Shown: positions 1 to 6,371 of the stretch, in pieces
How positions within the stretch are numbered: position 1 is the stretch's first letter
Layout: every line of letters starts with the position of its first letter
Source of the DNA: Synechococcus sp. CO36386bin_37
GTDB lineage: Bacteria; Cyanobacteriota; Cyanobacteriia; PCC-6307; Cyanobiaceae
DNA length: 7,782 nucleotides
Reading direction: 5' to 3'
Assembly (NCBI GenBank): GCA_011525445.1
Contig: WTGE01000085.1
Span: forward strand, 1-7,782
Notes under the pieces: model-generated
Told to the model about the DNA's origin: nothing
The model's input: only the letters and a program-made list of their open reading frames with translations
Database searches by the model: none
Translations under genes and position numbers: made by a program

Positions 1-1
1 G

Positions 2-1300
2 GTACCCACCACGGTGCACTGGCATGGCTTGATTCTTCCCAATGCCATGGATGGCGTTCCCTTTGTCACGCAACCACCCATTCCTCCGGGGCAACGCCAG
101 CGCATCCACTACCCGCTGGTGCAGAACGGCACCTTCTGGATGCATTCGCACTATGGCCTGCAAACGCAAGACTATGTCGCTGAGCCGTTTGTCATCCTTG
201 ACAATGAACAGGAGCAATGGGCTGATCGAACCATCACCGTGATGCTCAGAGACTTCAGCTTCACGCCCGCAAACCAGATTCTCAACAACGTTGTGGCTGG
301 CGAGCGTGGTGGCGGCACAGCCATGGCCAGAACCCTGGCTGATTTCAATTGGAAACAATCACGCCCTCTGCTGAGCCAGCAGTGGGATGACAACAACCAA
401 CGGTTCCATTGGAAACAGGAGCCAGGGCTCCTGATGATGGCTCCCGATGTGATTTACGACGCGCTGCTGGCCAATGAACGCAGCCTCGATGATCCCCAAA
501 TCATTGATGTGAAACCTGGCGAAACCGTGGCGATCCGCTGGGTTGCCGGCAGCGCCTTCATGAGCTTTTTCCTGGACCTTGGCGATCTCGAGGGCGAGCT
601 GCTCCGCACCGATGCCAATCCCGTGGAACCGATCCGCGGCTCCGTGTTTCAGCTCGCTCTGGCGCAACGGTTGACGCTGCGGGTCAAAGTGCCCGAAACA
701 CCAGGGGTGTTTCCTCTGCTGGCCTTGGGTGAACGCAGCAACCTGCGCTGTGGTGTGGTGCTGCGCAGCAACCCACAACTGGACGTGCCCGATCTGGCGC
801 CGCAAACGGATCAGTGGACCGGACGCCTCGATTTCACCCAGGACAGGCAACTGCGCGCCCAAAGGCCGCTTGCGCCTCGCGCTGCTGACAACACAATTCC
901 CGTTGCCCTCACAGGCCCTGCTCCCAAATACACCTGGGGACTGAACGATCGTTTTTACCCCTACCGCGATCCCTACTGGGTTGAAAAGGGCCAACGGGTG
1001 GAAATGGTGTTCACCAATCCCACCCCCATGGGGCATCCCATGCATCTGCATGGCCATGAATTCCAGATTCTTGAGATCGATGGGAACCCCTTGGACGGCC
1101 CCATGCGCGACACCGTTTATGTGCCCAAAGGCGGAACATGCCGCATTGCTTTTGATGCCAACAACCCAGGGATCTGGGCTTTCCACTGCCATATCGCTTA
1201 TCACCACGTGCGTGGCATGTTCAATGTGGTGGCTTACCGCTCGGCTGACCTGGACTGGTGGGATCCAAGTGGCTTTGGCCATGAACACCTCCCGTTCTGA
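2..1300 (+). CDS. CopA-type multicopper oxidase, N-terminus cut by window edge
   Basis: This is a three-domain (laccase-like) multicopper oxidase, expected to oxidise a substrate such as Cu(I), other metals or phenolics while reducing O2 to water, in the periplasm. All four copper motifs are visible: HWHG at nt 17-28, HSH at nt 143-151, HPMHLHGH at nt 1034-1057, and HCHIAYHHVRGM at nt 1184-1219. The last holds the type 1 Cys ligand and a potential axial Met. The stretches LPNAMDGVP and QNGTFWMHSHYGLQ resemble the CopA/PcoA copper-resistance branch rather than CueO or nitrite reductase. The frame is open to the left edge (V-P-T-T precede the first motif), so roughly 100 residues, including any export signal, are missing. 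The apparent GTG at nt 14 is an internal valine, not a start. The next gene lies 99 bp downstream on the same strand. The family is certain; the physiological substrate is not. Confidence 0.95.
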   Translation, partial: VPTTVHWHGLILPNAMDGVPFVTQPPIPPGQRQRIHYPLVQNGTFWMHSHYGLQTQDYVAEPFVILDNEQEQWADRTITVMLRDFSFTPANQILNNVVAGERGGGTAMARTLADFNWKQSRPLLSQQWDDNNQRFHWKQEPGLLMMAPDVIYDALLANERSLDDPQIIDVKPGETVAIRWVAGSAFMSFFLDLGDLEGELLRTDANPVEPIRGSVFQLALAQRLTLRVKVPETPGVFPLLALGERSNLRCGVVLRSNPQLDVPDLAPQTDQWTGRLDFTQDRQLRAQRPLAPRAADNTIPVALTGPAPKYTWGLNDRFYPYRDPYWVEKGQRVEMVFTNPTPMGHPMHLHGHEFQILEIDGNPLDGPMRDTVYVPKGGTCRIAFDANNPGIWAFHCHIAYHHVRGMFNVVAYRSADLDWWDPSGFGHEHLPF

Positions 1301-1305
1301 CACTC

Positions 1306-1384
1306 TCCCTTGCAATGAGTGCTTGATCGCAGATCGACTGAGGATTGGTTAGCCGCTCCGATCGATCACTGCTAATGCAAGGGA
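1306..1384 (+). promoter_or_regulatory. Long imperfect hairpin between oxidase and downstream gene
   Basis: It begins 5 nt after the oxidase stop. TCCCTTGCA (1306-1314) pairs perfectly with TGCAAGGGA (1376-1384). After a 3/5-nt internal loop, AGTGCTTGATCG (1318-1329) pairs with CGATCGATCACT (1359-1370), with one mismatch and one G-U. AG/CT (1331-1332 with 1356-1357) closes a 23-nt loop. The total is about 22 base pairs. No T-tract follows, so a classic intrinsic terminator is doubtful. The 3' arm carries the purine run AAGGGA, but it sits about 15 nt before the ATG of the next gene, which is far for a ribosome site. Possible roles are an mRNA 3'-end stabiliser, a processing site, or a leader element for the downstream gene. 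Confidence 0.5.
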
Positions 1385-1399
1385 AGACTTCACACAACA

Positions 1400-2110
1400 A
1401 TGGGCCTGTCTTGGTTGAAACCCTCTGCTGCCCTTCTGCTGGGCGCAACGTTGATGGGTGCGGGATTTCCGCAACCCGATGCCAAACGGATGGTGGGCAC
1501 CTGGGTCCTCACGGATAACGACAACGTGCCCTTCAACCTGATCCTTCGATCCGATGGCAGCTCCCTCACGGTGATCGGCAAACGCCACCCTGATCTCGGA
1601 AGGCCACAGCGGATGACACGCAACCAACTGCTGGAGACCGGAAGCTGGAAACGATGGGGTAATGGTATCCGTTCCACTTATCAGGATGGCTGGACCGACA
1701 CGATCCAGGTGGGGCCGGCCGGACCGGTTCAGTGGTCGTGGAAACCGGGTTCCTCACTCAATGGATCACCCAGCAACCACGGCAAGGCTGTCCAACTCAA
1801 CAGCCCGGAAATGGGTTGGGTTGGAGCCTACAAACTCGCACCTACTCAGAAGGACAAACCTGATTATCTGGCAGTGCTCACCTCCAATGGACTGGCCTTC
1901 AACAACATCGATCAAGTGGCTGATGGCTCCTGGTCGTTGCGCTCCAACGGCAATGTGCTGATCGAGTGGACCAGTGGTTGGCGGAGCCTGCTTCAACGTC
2001 CTTCCAGCGGCATCCCAGCACCACAACAGACCTTTGCTGTGCAGCACTGGCGTCCAGGGATGTCACTCGATGCTCCGGCCAGTGCCAACCGCAGCGGTAA
2101 AAGGCTCTGA
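1400..2110 (+). CDS. Secreted protein of unknown function with two tandem ~100-residue repeats
   Basis: I do not recognise a named family. The first ~24 residues form a signal peptide: Lys7, then a hydrophobic stretch AALLLGATLMGAG. A plausible cleavage lies near residues 22-28, so the mature protein is probably periplasmic or envelope-associated. The rest is an internal duplication. Unit 1 is residues ~32-133 and unit 2 is ~141-236. Shared landmarks come in order: VGTW/VGAY; SDG/SNG about 20 residues on; GSW followed by NG; DGW/SGW; and a closing W(K/R)PGxSL near residues 114-120 and 217-223. The aromatic, Gly-rich, alternating pattern suggests small beta structures, loosely like lipocalin half-barrels, but that is only an impression. 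ATG 1400 is the first start after the in-frame TAA at 1373-1375. No strong Shine-Dalgarno is seen. It follows the multicopper oxidase by 99 bp on the same strand and may share its transcript. Confidence 0.85.
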   Translation: MGLSWLKPSAALLLGATLMGAGFPQPDAKRMVGTWVLTDNDNVPFNLILRSDGSSLTVIGKRHPDLGRPQRMTRNQLLETGSWKRWGNGIRSTYQDGWTDTIQVGPAGPVQWSWKPGSSLNGSPSNHGKAVQLNSPEMGWVGAYKLAPTQKDKPDYLAVLTSNGLAFNNIDQVADGSWSLRSNGNVLIEWTSGWRSLLQRPSSGIPAPQQTFAVQHWRPGMSLDAPASANRSGKRL

Positions 2111-2350
2111 AACGCAGGAATTTCGATCAGGCGCAGGATTTCCCACTGATCTGATTCAGCCAATGGCACCATCGGCATGCCGTTGAGCTCGCAACGACTA
2201 TCGGACGAAAAAAGATTCTCCTGACTGAATGTTGAAGGATTGGAGGAAGGGAGCGAAGAGGACACAACAACGCTCGCGCGATCTAACCTTCACTCCAATC
2301 GTTGTCATGACGTTGCTTCATCAGGTACCCCGTGGGGGTGAAGGCGTTGA

Positions 2351-2494
2351 TCAGGCGGCGTCTGCGACGCGCTCCTCATATAAGTCTTTGATCTGTTCAA
2401 GCTCAGCCTTCAGATATTGAACCTCGAGCCAGTCAGTCGATCGATCAATGGCGGATTCCAGCCGCTCGATTTGCCGCTTTAAAAGCAAGGACAT
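2351..2494 (-). CDS. Small charged helical protein, 47 residues, hypothetical
   Basis: This short minus-strand frame runs from ATG (2494-2492) to TGA (2353-2351). It begins MSLLLKRQIERLESAID and ends LYEERVADAA. From residue ~3 to 43 it is a continuous run of Leu/Ile with Glu/Lys/Arg and almost no helix breakers, which predicts a single amphipathic helix or short coiled coil. Codon choice (CTG, GAG, GAA, GCC, CGG) resembles that of the GC-rich genes to the left. No signal peptide or membrane segment is present. No other ATG or GTG lies between the upstream in-frame stop and this start. The ribosome site is weak. It stands alone, convergent with the gene ending at 2110 and divergent from the ORF at 2627. 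The function is unknown; its even composition makes a chance ORF less likely. Confidence 0.6.
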   Translation of the reverse strand: MSLLLKRQIERLESAIDRSTDWLEVQYLKAELEQIKDLYEERVADAA

Positions 2495-2626
2495 CAGCCG
2501 GTCACAGAGTTGAACTATGGAACCGCGCTCTCAAAGTTATGCAAGCCCCGTGTTGCCAGACCTCAGAATTCCCTCAGGAACGCTGCTCTGCTGGCTCCAT
2601 AGGATGCATTACCAGGAAAGGTCAGC

Positions 2627-2860
2627 ATGGACATTGGCAGCGATGAACCGTTACACGATGAAAATGGAGCTCGATTGATGGCAGAGAGGCCGGATGATTC
2701 ACTCCAGAGAGGAGCTGAAGACGAATCCATCTCAGTATTGAAGTCTCATGAGATCCCTATCGCTCAAGGATGGGATAAACGAAAAGCGGGTAACAAGGTT
2801 GAATCAAGACTGAAACCAGCGATGGATCATTATCAGGCCGAGATATGCACAGGACGATAA
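2627..2860 (+). CDS. Hypothetical hydrophilic 77-residue ORF upstream of MFS gene
   Basis: The support is mostly positional. AGGAAAGG (2614-2621) is a good Shine-Dalgarno five bases before the ATG, and the frame ends 34 bp before the MFS start on the same strand. The product is very hydrophilic and rich in Asp, Glu, Lys and Arg (MDIGSDEPLHDENGARLMAE at the start, a basic middle around residues 50-63). It has no signal peptide, membrane helix or recognisable motif, and may be disordered. Several codons that are rare in the GC-rich neighbours (AGG, AGA, CGA, ATA) occur, which fits either the lower-GC segment or a non-coding frame. No function can be assigned. Confidence 0.35.
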   Translation: MDIGSDEPLHDENGARLMAERPDDSLQRGAEDESISVLKSHEIPIAQGWDKRKAGNKVESRLKPAMDHYQAEICTGR

Positions 2861-2894
2861 AATTCAATTCAAGCAAGAGGTCTAATCCATTCCT

Positions 2895-4103
2895 ATGCCT
2901 CAGACGAAATTAAGTCCTTTCAGGTCAATACTGGCTGGCATTTGTGCAATTGGCGTTGCACTTGGGATGTCTAGATTTGCCTATACGCCTCTGGTTCCGG
3001 CACTGATCAGAGATGGGTGGGTCGATATCCCTCAGGCTGGTTTTCTTGGAGGGGCTAACTGTACTGGTTACGTGATCAGTTGCTTAATCGCTCTCATCTT
3101 ACCTCGACACTTTGGAGTTCAGTCGGTGATGAGAATGGGCCTTGGATTTGGTTTATTGGGTGTCGTGATGTCGTCTTTCAACTTAGGGTTTTCATGGCTT
3201 GTCATTGCAAGATTCATCGCTGGATTATCGGCAGCACCTCTGGTGGTCTTAACCCCGTCCGTCTTAGCGTCACAGCTTCCTGAAAAACTCAAAAAGATTG
3301 GCGCTGGATTGGCATTTTCTGGTGCTGGACTGTTTACTCTTTTCGTTTCACTAACGCTCCCATTTGTTCTCACAAAAGAAGTGCAAGTTGGATGGTTCTA
3401 TGAAGCACTGCTGATCGCATTAGCGTCTCTTGCTGTATGGCCACTCACCTCAAGGGCATCGGCACAACCAATGCCTGCTCATGCTCAATCTGTACGCTTT
3501 ACGGGAAACCAGAAGAAAGTGCTGCTTGGTCTTGGTTGTGCCTATGCATGTGGAGCGATTGGTATGCAACCACCAACTCTGTTCATGACTGATTATCTGC
3601 ATCGTGATTTAGGGGTTGCCATTACAGAAGCGAGTCAGATCTTCAGTTTCCTTGGCTTGGGATTTGCCGTAGGTGCTGCAAGCAGTGGATTACTTGTCAC
3701 TCGATTCGGAAGCCGCACAACACTACTGACGATGTTTTCAACTGGTGTTATCAGTCTGTTTCTTGTTTTAATCACCAAGCAGATTTGGTTATTAGCTGTT
3801 GCAGCTGGATTATCAGGTTTCTTTGTTCTTGGAATGGTATCAGCAACCTCGCAGCGCACGATGGAATGCGTAGGTCCTGAACAGCATCCCAGAGTATGGG
3901 GCAACCTGAGTCTGATCTTTGCGATAGGGTTGAGTGTGGGAAGTCTTGGGATGTCCGCCTTACTCAAGCGCGGAGCGACGTATACGAATTTATTTGAAAT
4001 CGCCACTATCGCCCTTGGTGTTGGATTAATCAGTACTGCACTCTTGAGCTGCCAACAATTAGTTTCCGATTCCAATACGATCAAAAACCCACCTCACCCC
4101 TGA
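2895..4103 (+). CDS. MFS transporter, YbfB/YjiJ (MFS_4) type
   Basis: A 402-residue inner-membrane secondary transporter with about 12 hydrophobic helices: near residues 11-31, 48-69, 76-95, 98-120, 136-158, 166-185, 207-229, 246-267, 276-293, 295-316, 335-357 and 366-387. The N-terminal signature GMSRFAYTPLVPAL (24-37), followed by QAGFLGGANCTGYVIS, is typical of the YbfB/YjiJ branch. HPRVWGNLSLIFAIGLSVGS (331-350) fits the conserved C-terminal region. Length is normal for the family and both halves are intact. Most members are uncharacterised and are usually presumed to be exporters; the substrate is unknown. ATG 2895 is the first start after an in-frame TAA at 2883-2885. The purine run AGAGG (2876-2880) is 14 nt away, rather far. 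GC is clearly lower than in the oxidase gene. It converges on the ABM-like gene. Confidence 0.93.
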   Translation: MPQTKLSPFRSILAGICAIGVALGMSRFAYTPLVPALIRDGWVDIPQAGFLGGANCTGYVISCLIALILPRHFGVQSVMRMGLGFGLLGVVMSSFNLGFSWLVIARFIAGLSAAPLVVLTPSVLASQLPEKLKKIGAGLAFSGAGLFTLFVSLTLPFVLTKEVQVGWFYEALLIALASLAVWPLTSRASAQPMPAHAQSVRFTGNQKKVLLGLGCAYACGAIGMQPPTLFMTDYLHRDLGVAITEASQIFSFLGLGFAVGAASSGLLVTRFGSRTTLLTMFSTGVISLFLVLITKQIWLLAVAAGLSGFFVLGMVSATSQRTMECVGPEQHPRVWGNLSLIFAIGLSVGSLGMSALLKRGATYTNLFEIATIALGVGLISTALLSCQQLVSDSNTIKNPPHP

Positions 4104-4281
4104 GTTGATACCAGAGACAGATGGGCAGGGTCTTAACAACGACGAAGGAATCAACGCTGATTATTGGAAAATGGAAGATAGTCTCAACAAAGGCAGCGAC
4201 ACCACCCATCACTCAGACACATTCAGTATCCATCGAGACCGTGATCCTCGGCTTGGAACTGCGAAACCACTTCAGCAATGG

Positions 4282-4638
4282 TCAGTGACGGAATCCCTGT
4301 TCCAGGGTGAATAACAATGGGTTCAATGCAGCGACCTTGGATTTGAGAATCGCAAGCTGATCAGCGTTCCCATGGATTTCCAGGCGCTCGAGTTCAGCAT
4401 ACTGAAGTGCTTCCTGGATCTCAGCGCCTACATTGTCCAGATGGAGGAGGGCTGCATCAGCATCGACATAACCTTCACGGCAGAAGGCTTGATGACCTGC
4501 AAAAGAGAAGCCGTAATACAAGCAACCCTTCTCACGAGATGTTTTAGCAATAAACTTCTTGCAAACCTCGCGAAATTGATCAGAACAGCCATTCTTGATC
4601 ACAAAGTAGGGATGAATCGATACGCAATTGTCAATCAC
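4282..4638 (-). CDS. ABM-like (dimeric alpha-beta barrel) small protein
   Basis: A 118-residue cytoplasmic protein resembling antibiotic-biosynthesis-monooxygenase / putative quinol monooxygenase proteins. The pattern is SIHPYFVIK (first strand, residues 7-15); the helix CSDQFREVCKKFIAKTSREK (18-37); GCLYYGFSF (38-46, second strand); then REGYVDADAALLHLDNVG (54-71, strand plus helix). A last strand, ERLEIHG (84-90), and a helix, ADQLAILKSKVAAL, follow. Such folds usually form homodimers. Some members oxidise aromatic or quinone substrates without cofactor, but many are functionally unassigned, so an enzymatic role is only a possibility. The start is GTG at 4638, the only initiation codon between the upstream in-frame TAA and the conserved SIHPYF segment; no clear Shine-Dalgarno is seen. 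It converges with the MFS gene (178 bp between stops) and is divergent from the EamA gene. Confidence 0.85.
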   Translation of the reverse strand: MIDNCVSIHPYFVIKNGCSDQFREVCKKFIAKTSREKGCLYYGFSFAGHQAFCREGYVDADAALLHLDNVGAEIQEALQYAELERLEIHGNADQLAILKSKVAALNPLLFTLEQGFRH

Positions 4639-4750
4639 GTCAGATAACCGGCTGAAAGGACATTATTATGATACAAAACAACGCACATACACATGGACAA
4701 AGCTGATAGCCTGACCTCCTTGAGACACCGATTGAGATACCTGTGCAAAA

Positions 4751-4762
4751 GAGATCAATCTC
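4751..4762. promoter_or_regulatory. Dyad GAGATCAATCTC, possible operator
   Basis: This is a perfect 5-bp inverted repeat with a 2-bp centre, flanked on the right by an A/T tract (GAAAAAATATATTAT). The loop is too small for an RNA hairpin, so a protein-binding dyad is the more natural reading. It sits roughly midway between two divergent genes, where a shared regulator could act on either. A perfect 10-bp palindrome, TGATCGATCA, follows at 4812-4821. GATC-rich palindromes recur in this window, so chance is a real alternative. Confidence 0.25.
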
Positions 4763-4923
4763 GAAAAAATATATTATCTTTGATTGATACTGCCTGGGGA
4801 TCACTGCCATTTGATCGATCATGAGTGAATTGTGAGTCAAAACTACAAATGAGGCTCCGTCATTAGGATTAAACGATCCTGACATCAGTCTTTGATGACA
4901 AGTAGAAGAGAAGGTTGGACCCA

Positions 4924-4983
4924 ATGGTTGCAAGTTTAGTCGGCATGATGCATGAATTGATTTGGAATCACTTGAGCCGTTAG
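4924..4983 (+). CDS. Possible 19-codon leader ORF before the EamA gene
   Basis: ATG 4924 is preceded by the Shine-Dalgarno-like GAGAAGG (4908-4914) at a 9-nt spacing, better than anything in front of the EamA start. The frame reads MVASLVGMMHELIWNHLSR and stops at TAG 4981-4983, 52 nt before the EamA ATG. Its stop codon falls in the loop of a small hairpin (4974-4991), a geometry like that of leader peptides. There is no obvious run of one amino acid. At 19 codons, chance occurrence is quite possible. Confidence 0.2.
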   Translation: MVASLVGMMHELIWNHLSR

Positions 4984-4994
4984 AAAGGCTTTTG
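4974..4994 (+). terminator. Weak attenuator-like hairpin before the EamA gene
   Basis: GAGCC (4974-4978) pairs with GGCTT (4987-4991), closing with one G-U, around an 8-nt loop. It is followed by TTG after two T's in the stem. Five base pairs is weak for termination. Its interest lies in overlapping the stop codon of the possible leader ORF. Confidence 0.2.
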
Positions 4995-5035
4995 TAGTTC
5001 GCTAGAGATATGATTAGTCTGTTCGAATCGATCAG

Positions 5036-5935
5036 ATGCATGCTGTCCTAATCCTGGGGCTTTTCATTCTTCTTCGTGGTTCAGAAGGAAATGTACTGAA
5101 ACTGCTTCAAAAAACAGGAGGAGATCTGATCAGTTTTTGTAATGTTTTCTTCTTTTCAAGCCTGATTACTGGGGTGGTGATGGTATTGATCGATCGTGTT
5201 CAGTTTAAATCGCAGCTTCTACAATTATCTTCGAATGACCGAAAGCTACTTTTCTGGCAGGGTTTCCTGGGATATTTTCTAGGTCCAGTTGGATTTTTCT
5301 TAGCTCTGGAATATCTCAGCGTTGTCGCTCAGACATTGCTTTTCAGTCTCACAATCCCATTATCAACCCTAACTGCGAGACTATTCCTTCAAGAAAAACT
5401 ACCTAAACAATTTCCATTTGCCTTGGCTCTGATTTGTCTTGGAGTTTTCCTAGGTAGTCAGAGTGCAGGAGGAACAATGACGATGCTTGTGTCAGCACAG
5501 ACTTGGCCGGGTTTAGCATGGGGAACAGTGGCCATTGTTGCGTTCGCAGTTGGCGGCATTCTCAACAGGTTATGCAGCCTGAGGGACATGGGAGTGGGGT
5601 TGACCGTAGGCGTTGGAAGCATTTCATCTGCTCTGGTTTTCGCTGTTCTGGCATTGATTTTCTATGGACCTTTGCATTTCATTGCTCTTCAGCAATGGTG
5701 GGTTTTAAGTGTGATTGGTCTTTACGGAATCACAATCAGTCTTGGAAGTCAGTGGACTTTGATGCAATCGTATCGATCTCTAGGCGTTGCACAAATCAGT
5801 TTGTGGAGTTCACTCACACTTGTCGTCGCACTTCTGGGTGCCAATCTGTTTTTAGGAGAACCTCTAGGGTTATGGGCCCTGAGTGGGGCAGTGATGATTT
5901 TATCGGGCCTGACGCTTCATCAGCTTCGTTTGTAG
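5036..5935 (+). CDS. EamA/DMT-family transporter, 10 TM
   Basis: A 299-residue inner-membrane protein of the drug/metabolite transporter superfamily, made of two EamA repeats of about five helices each. The hallmark end of each repeat is visible. In repeat 1, SLTIPLSTLTARLFLQEKLP (104-123) is followed by the helix ALALICLGVFLGS. In repeat 2, SLTLVVALLGANLFLGEPLG (259-278) is followed by ALSGAVMILSGLTL. Both show the family's (L/G)E helix-end motif. Helices lie near 2-20, 33-52, 71-91, 96-117, 126-141, 158-176, 187-209, 222-238, 250-273 and 277-295. Such proteins move metabolites, often outward; the substrate cannot be inferred. ATG 5036 is the only start codon after the in-frame TAG at 5015-5017. 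No Shine-Dalgarno is visible, so initiation may be leaderless or SD-independent. GC is low, like that of the MFS gene. Confidence 0.92.
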   Translation: MHAVLILGLFILLRGSEGNVLKLLQKTGGDLISFCNVFFFSSLITGVVMVLIDRVQFKSQLLQLSSNDRKLLFWQGFLGYFLGPVGFFLALEYLSVVAQTLLFSLTIPLSTLTARLFLQEKLPKQFPFALALICLGVFLGSQSAGGTMTMLVSAQTWPGLAWGTVAIVAFAVGGILNRLCSLRDMGVGLTVGVGSISSALVFAVLALIFYGPLHFIALQQWWVLSVIGLYGITISLGSQWTLMQSYRSLGVAQISLWSSLTLVVALLGANLFLGEPLGLWALSGAVMILSGLTLHQLRL

Positions 5936-5966
5936 GAATCTGACGGAATTGGATGATTCTATTTGT
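5936..5966 (+). terminator. Possible weak terminator after EamA gene
   Basis: Immediately after the stop, GAATC (5936-5940) can pair with GATTC (5955-5959) across a 14-nt loop, followed by the T-rich TATTTGTT. The stem is short and the loop large, so this is a weak candidate. Confidence 0.25.
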
Positions 5967-6183
5967 TATCAAATTTGAAATTCTAATCTGGTTCCTTAAA
6001 TATTTTCACGAGCAATGCTTTGCCACCATTAAACTTAAGCAGTGATAGATCATGATATAGCAAGCTCAAAGATAATCTCCAGCCAAAAACTGCTAACACA
6101 CCATTATTTACAGTTGACATTGCAGCTCTAAAAATTATAATCCATAAGCCTATAGTTATCAAGGTTGAACCATCAAAGCACCT

Positions 6184-6203
6184 AAAGATCAATCAAGATC
6201 TTT
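6184..6203. repeat. Perfect 7-bp inverted repeat AAAGATC/GATCTTT
   Basis: AAAGATC (6184-6190), a 6-base loop AATCAA, then GATCTTT (6197-6203). Read on the plus strand it is followed by GCGGCGG, and on the minus strand by AGGTGC, so neither orientation gives a T-tract beyond the stem. It could be an operator or part of a small RNA fold. Confidence 0.35.
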
Positions 6204-6353
6204 GCGGCGGTCGTACCAACAAAAACAAGTGCATTGGCTTAGTCCTAACTCAATCAATGGTTGTAACTCACAGCTCTCCGGATTACGCAAGAGATGAGCC
6301 CCATCAACAAGAACTGAGTAAGAATTGGAAAATTCTGCACATTATATGCATAG

Positions 6354-6371
6354 AAAAAGACACTTATAGTG
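6354..6371 (-). terminator. Terminator-like hairpin downstream of porin gene
   Basis: On the minus strand CACT-ATA-AGTG (6371-6361) is followed directly by TCTTTTT (6360-6354), beginning 7 nt after the porin TAG. The stem has only four pairs, but the T-run and the position just past the stop support termination. A second hairpin, AGAATT/AATTCT (6336-6321), lies a little further downstream and could reinforce it. Confidence 0.4.

Larger units (their letters stand above)
4639..5035. other. 397-bp gap between divergent ABM-like and EamA genes
   Basis: This AT-rich region must carry promoters for both flanking genes. On the minus strand CATAAT (4670-4665) is a possible -10 for the ABM-like gene. 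On the plus strand TATGAT (5009-5014) is a possible -10 for the EamA gene; neither has a good -35. Two dyads, GAGATCAATCTC (4751-4762) and TGATCGATCA (4812-4821), lie in the middle. Two small hairpins follow: 4859-4883 (AGGAT/ATCCT with a 6-nt loop plus GTC/GAC) and CATCA/TGATG at 4883-4897. A 133-codon minus-strand frame (4640-5041) also spans the region but looks non-coding in composition. Confidence 0.5.

Noticed and set aside
359..1315. 318-codon open frame antisense to the multicopper oxidase
   Set aside because: The opposite strand encodes a complete set of copper-binding motifs; the antisense product is His/Gly-rich with no family features. It is a shadow of GC-rich coding DNA.
2125..2151. 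GATCAG/CTGATC inverted repeat after the duplicated gene
   Set aside because: Only 6 bp with a 15-nt loop and no T-run; GATC-containing repeats are common in this window.
2287..2344. Inverted repeat CCTTCAC/GTGAAGG with a 38-nt loop, just beyond the 47-residue gene stop
   Set aside because: The loop is large, a competing ACCCC/GGGGT hairpin overlaps it, and no T-tract follows on the minus strand, so I do not call a terminator.
2229..2420. 63-codon plus-strand frame
   Set aside because: It lies antisense to the more convincing 47-residue helical protein and has no ribosome site.
4105..4314. 69-codon plus-strand frame after the MFS gene
   Set aside because: It needs a TTG start overlapping the region just past the MFS stop, has no ribosome site, has low-complexity polar composition, and overlaps the end of the ABM-like gene.
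5019..5035. GTTCGAATC, resembling a tRNA T-loop
   Set aside because: No matching T-stem, anticodon arm or acceptor stem can be built around it.
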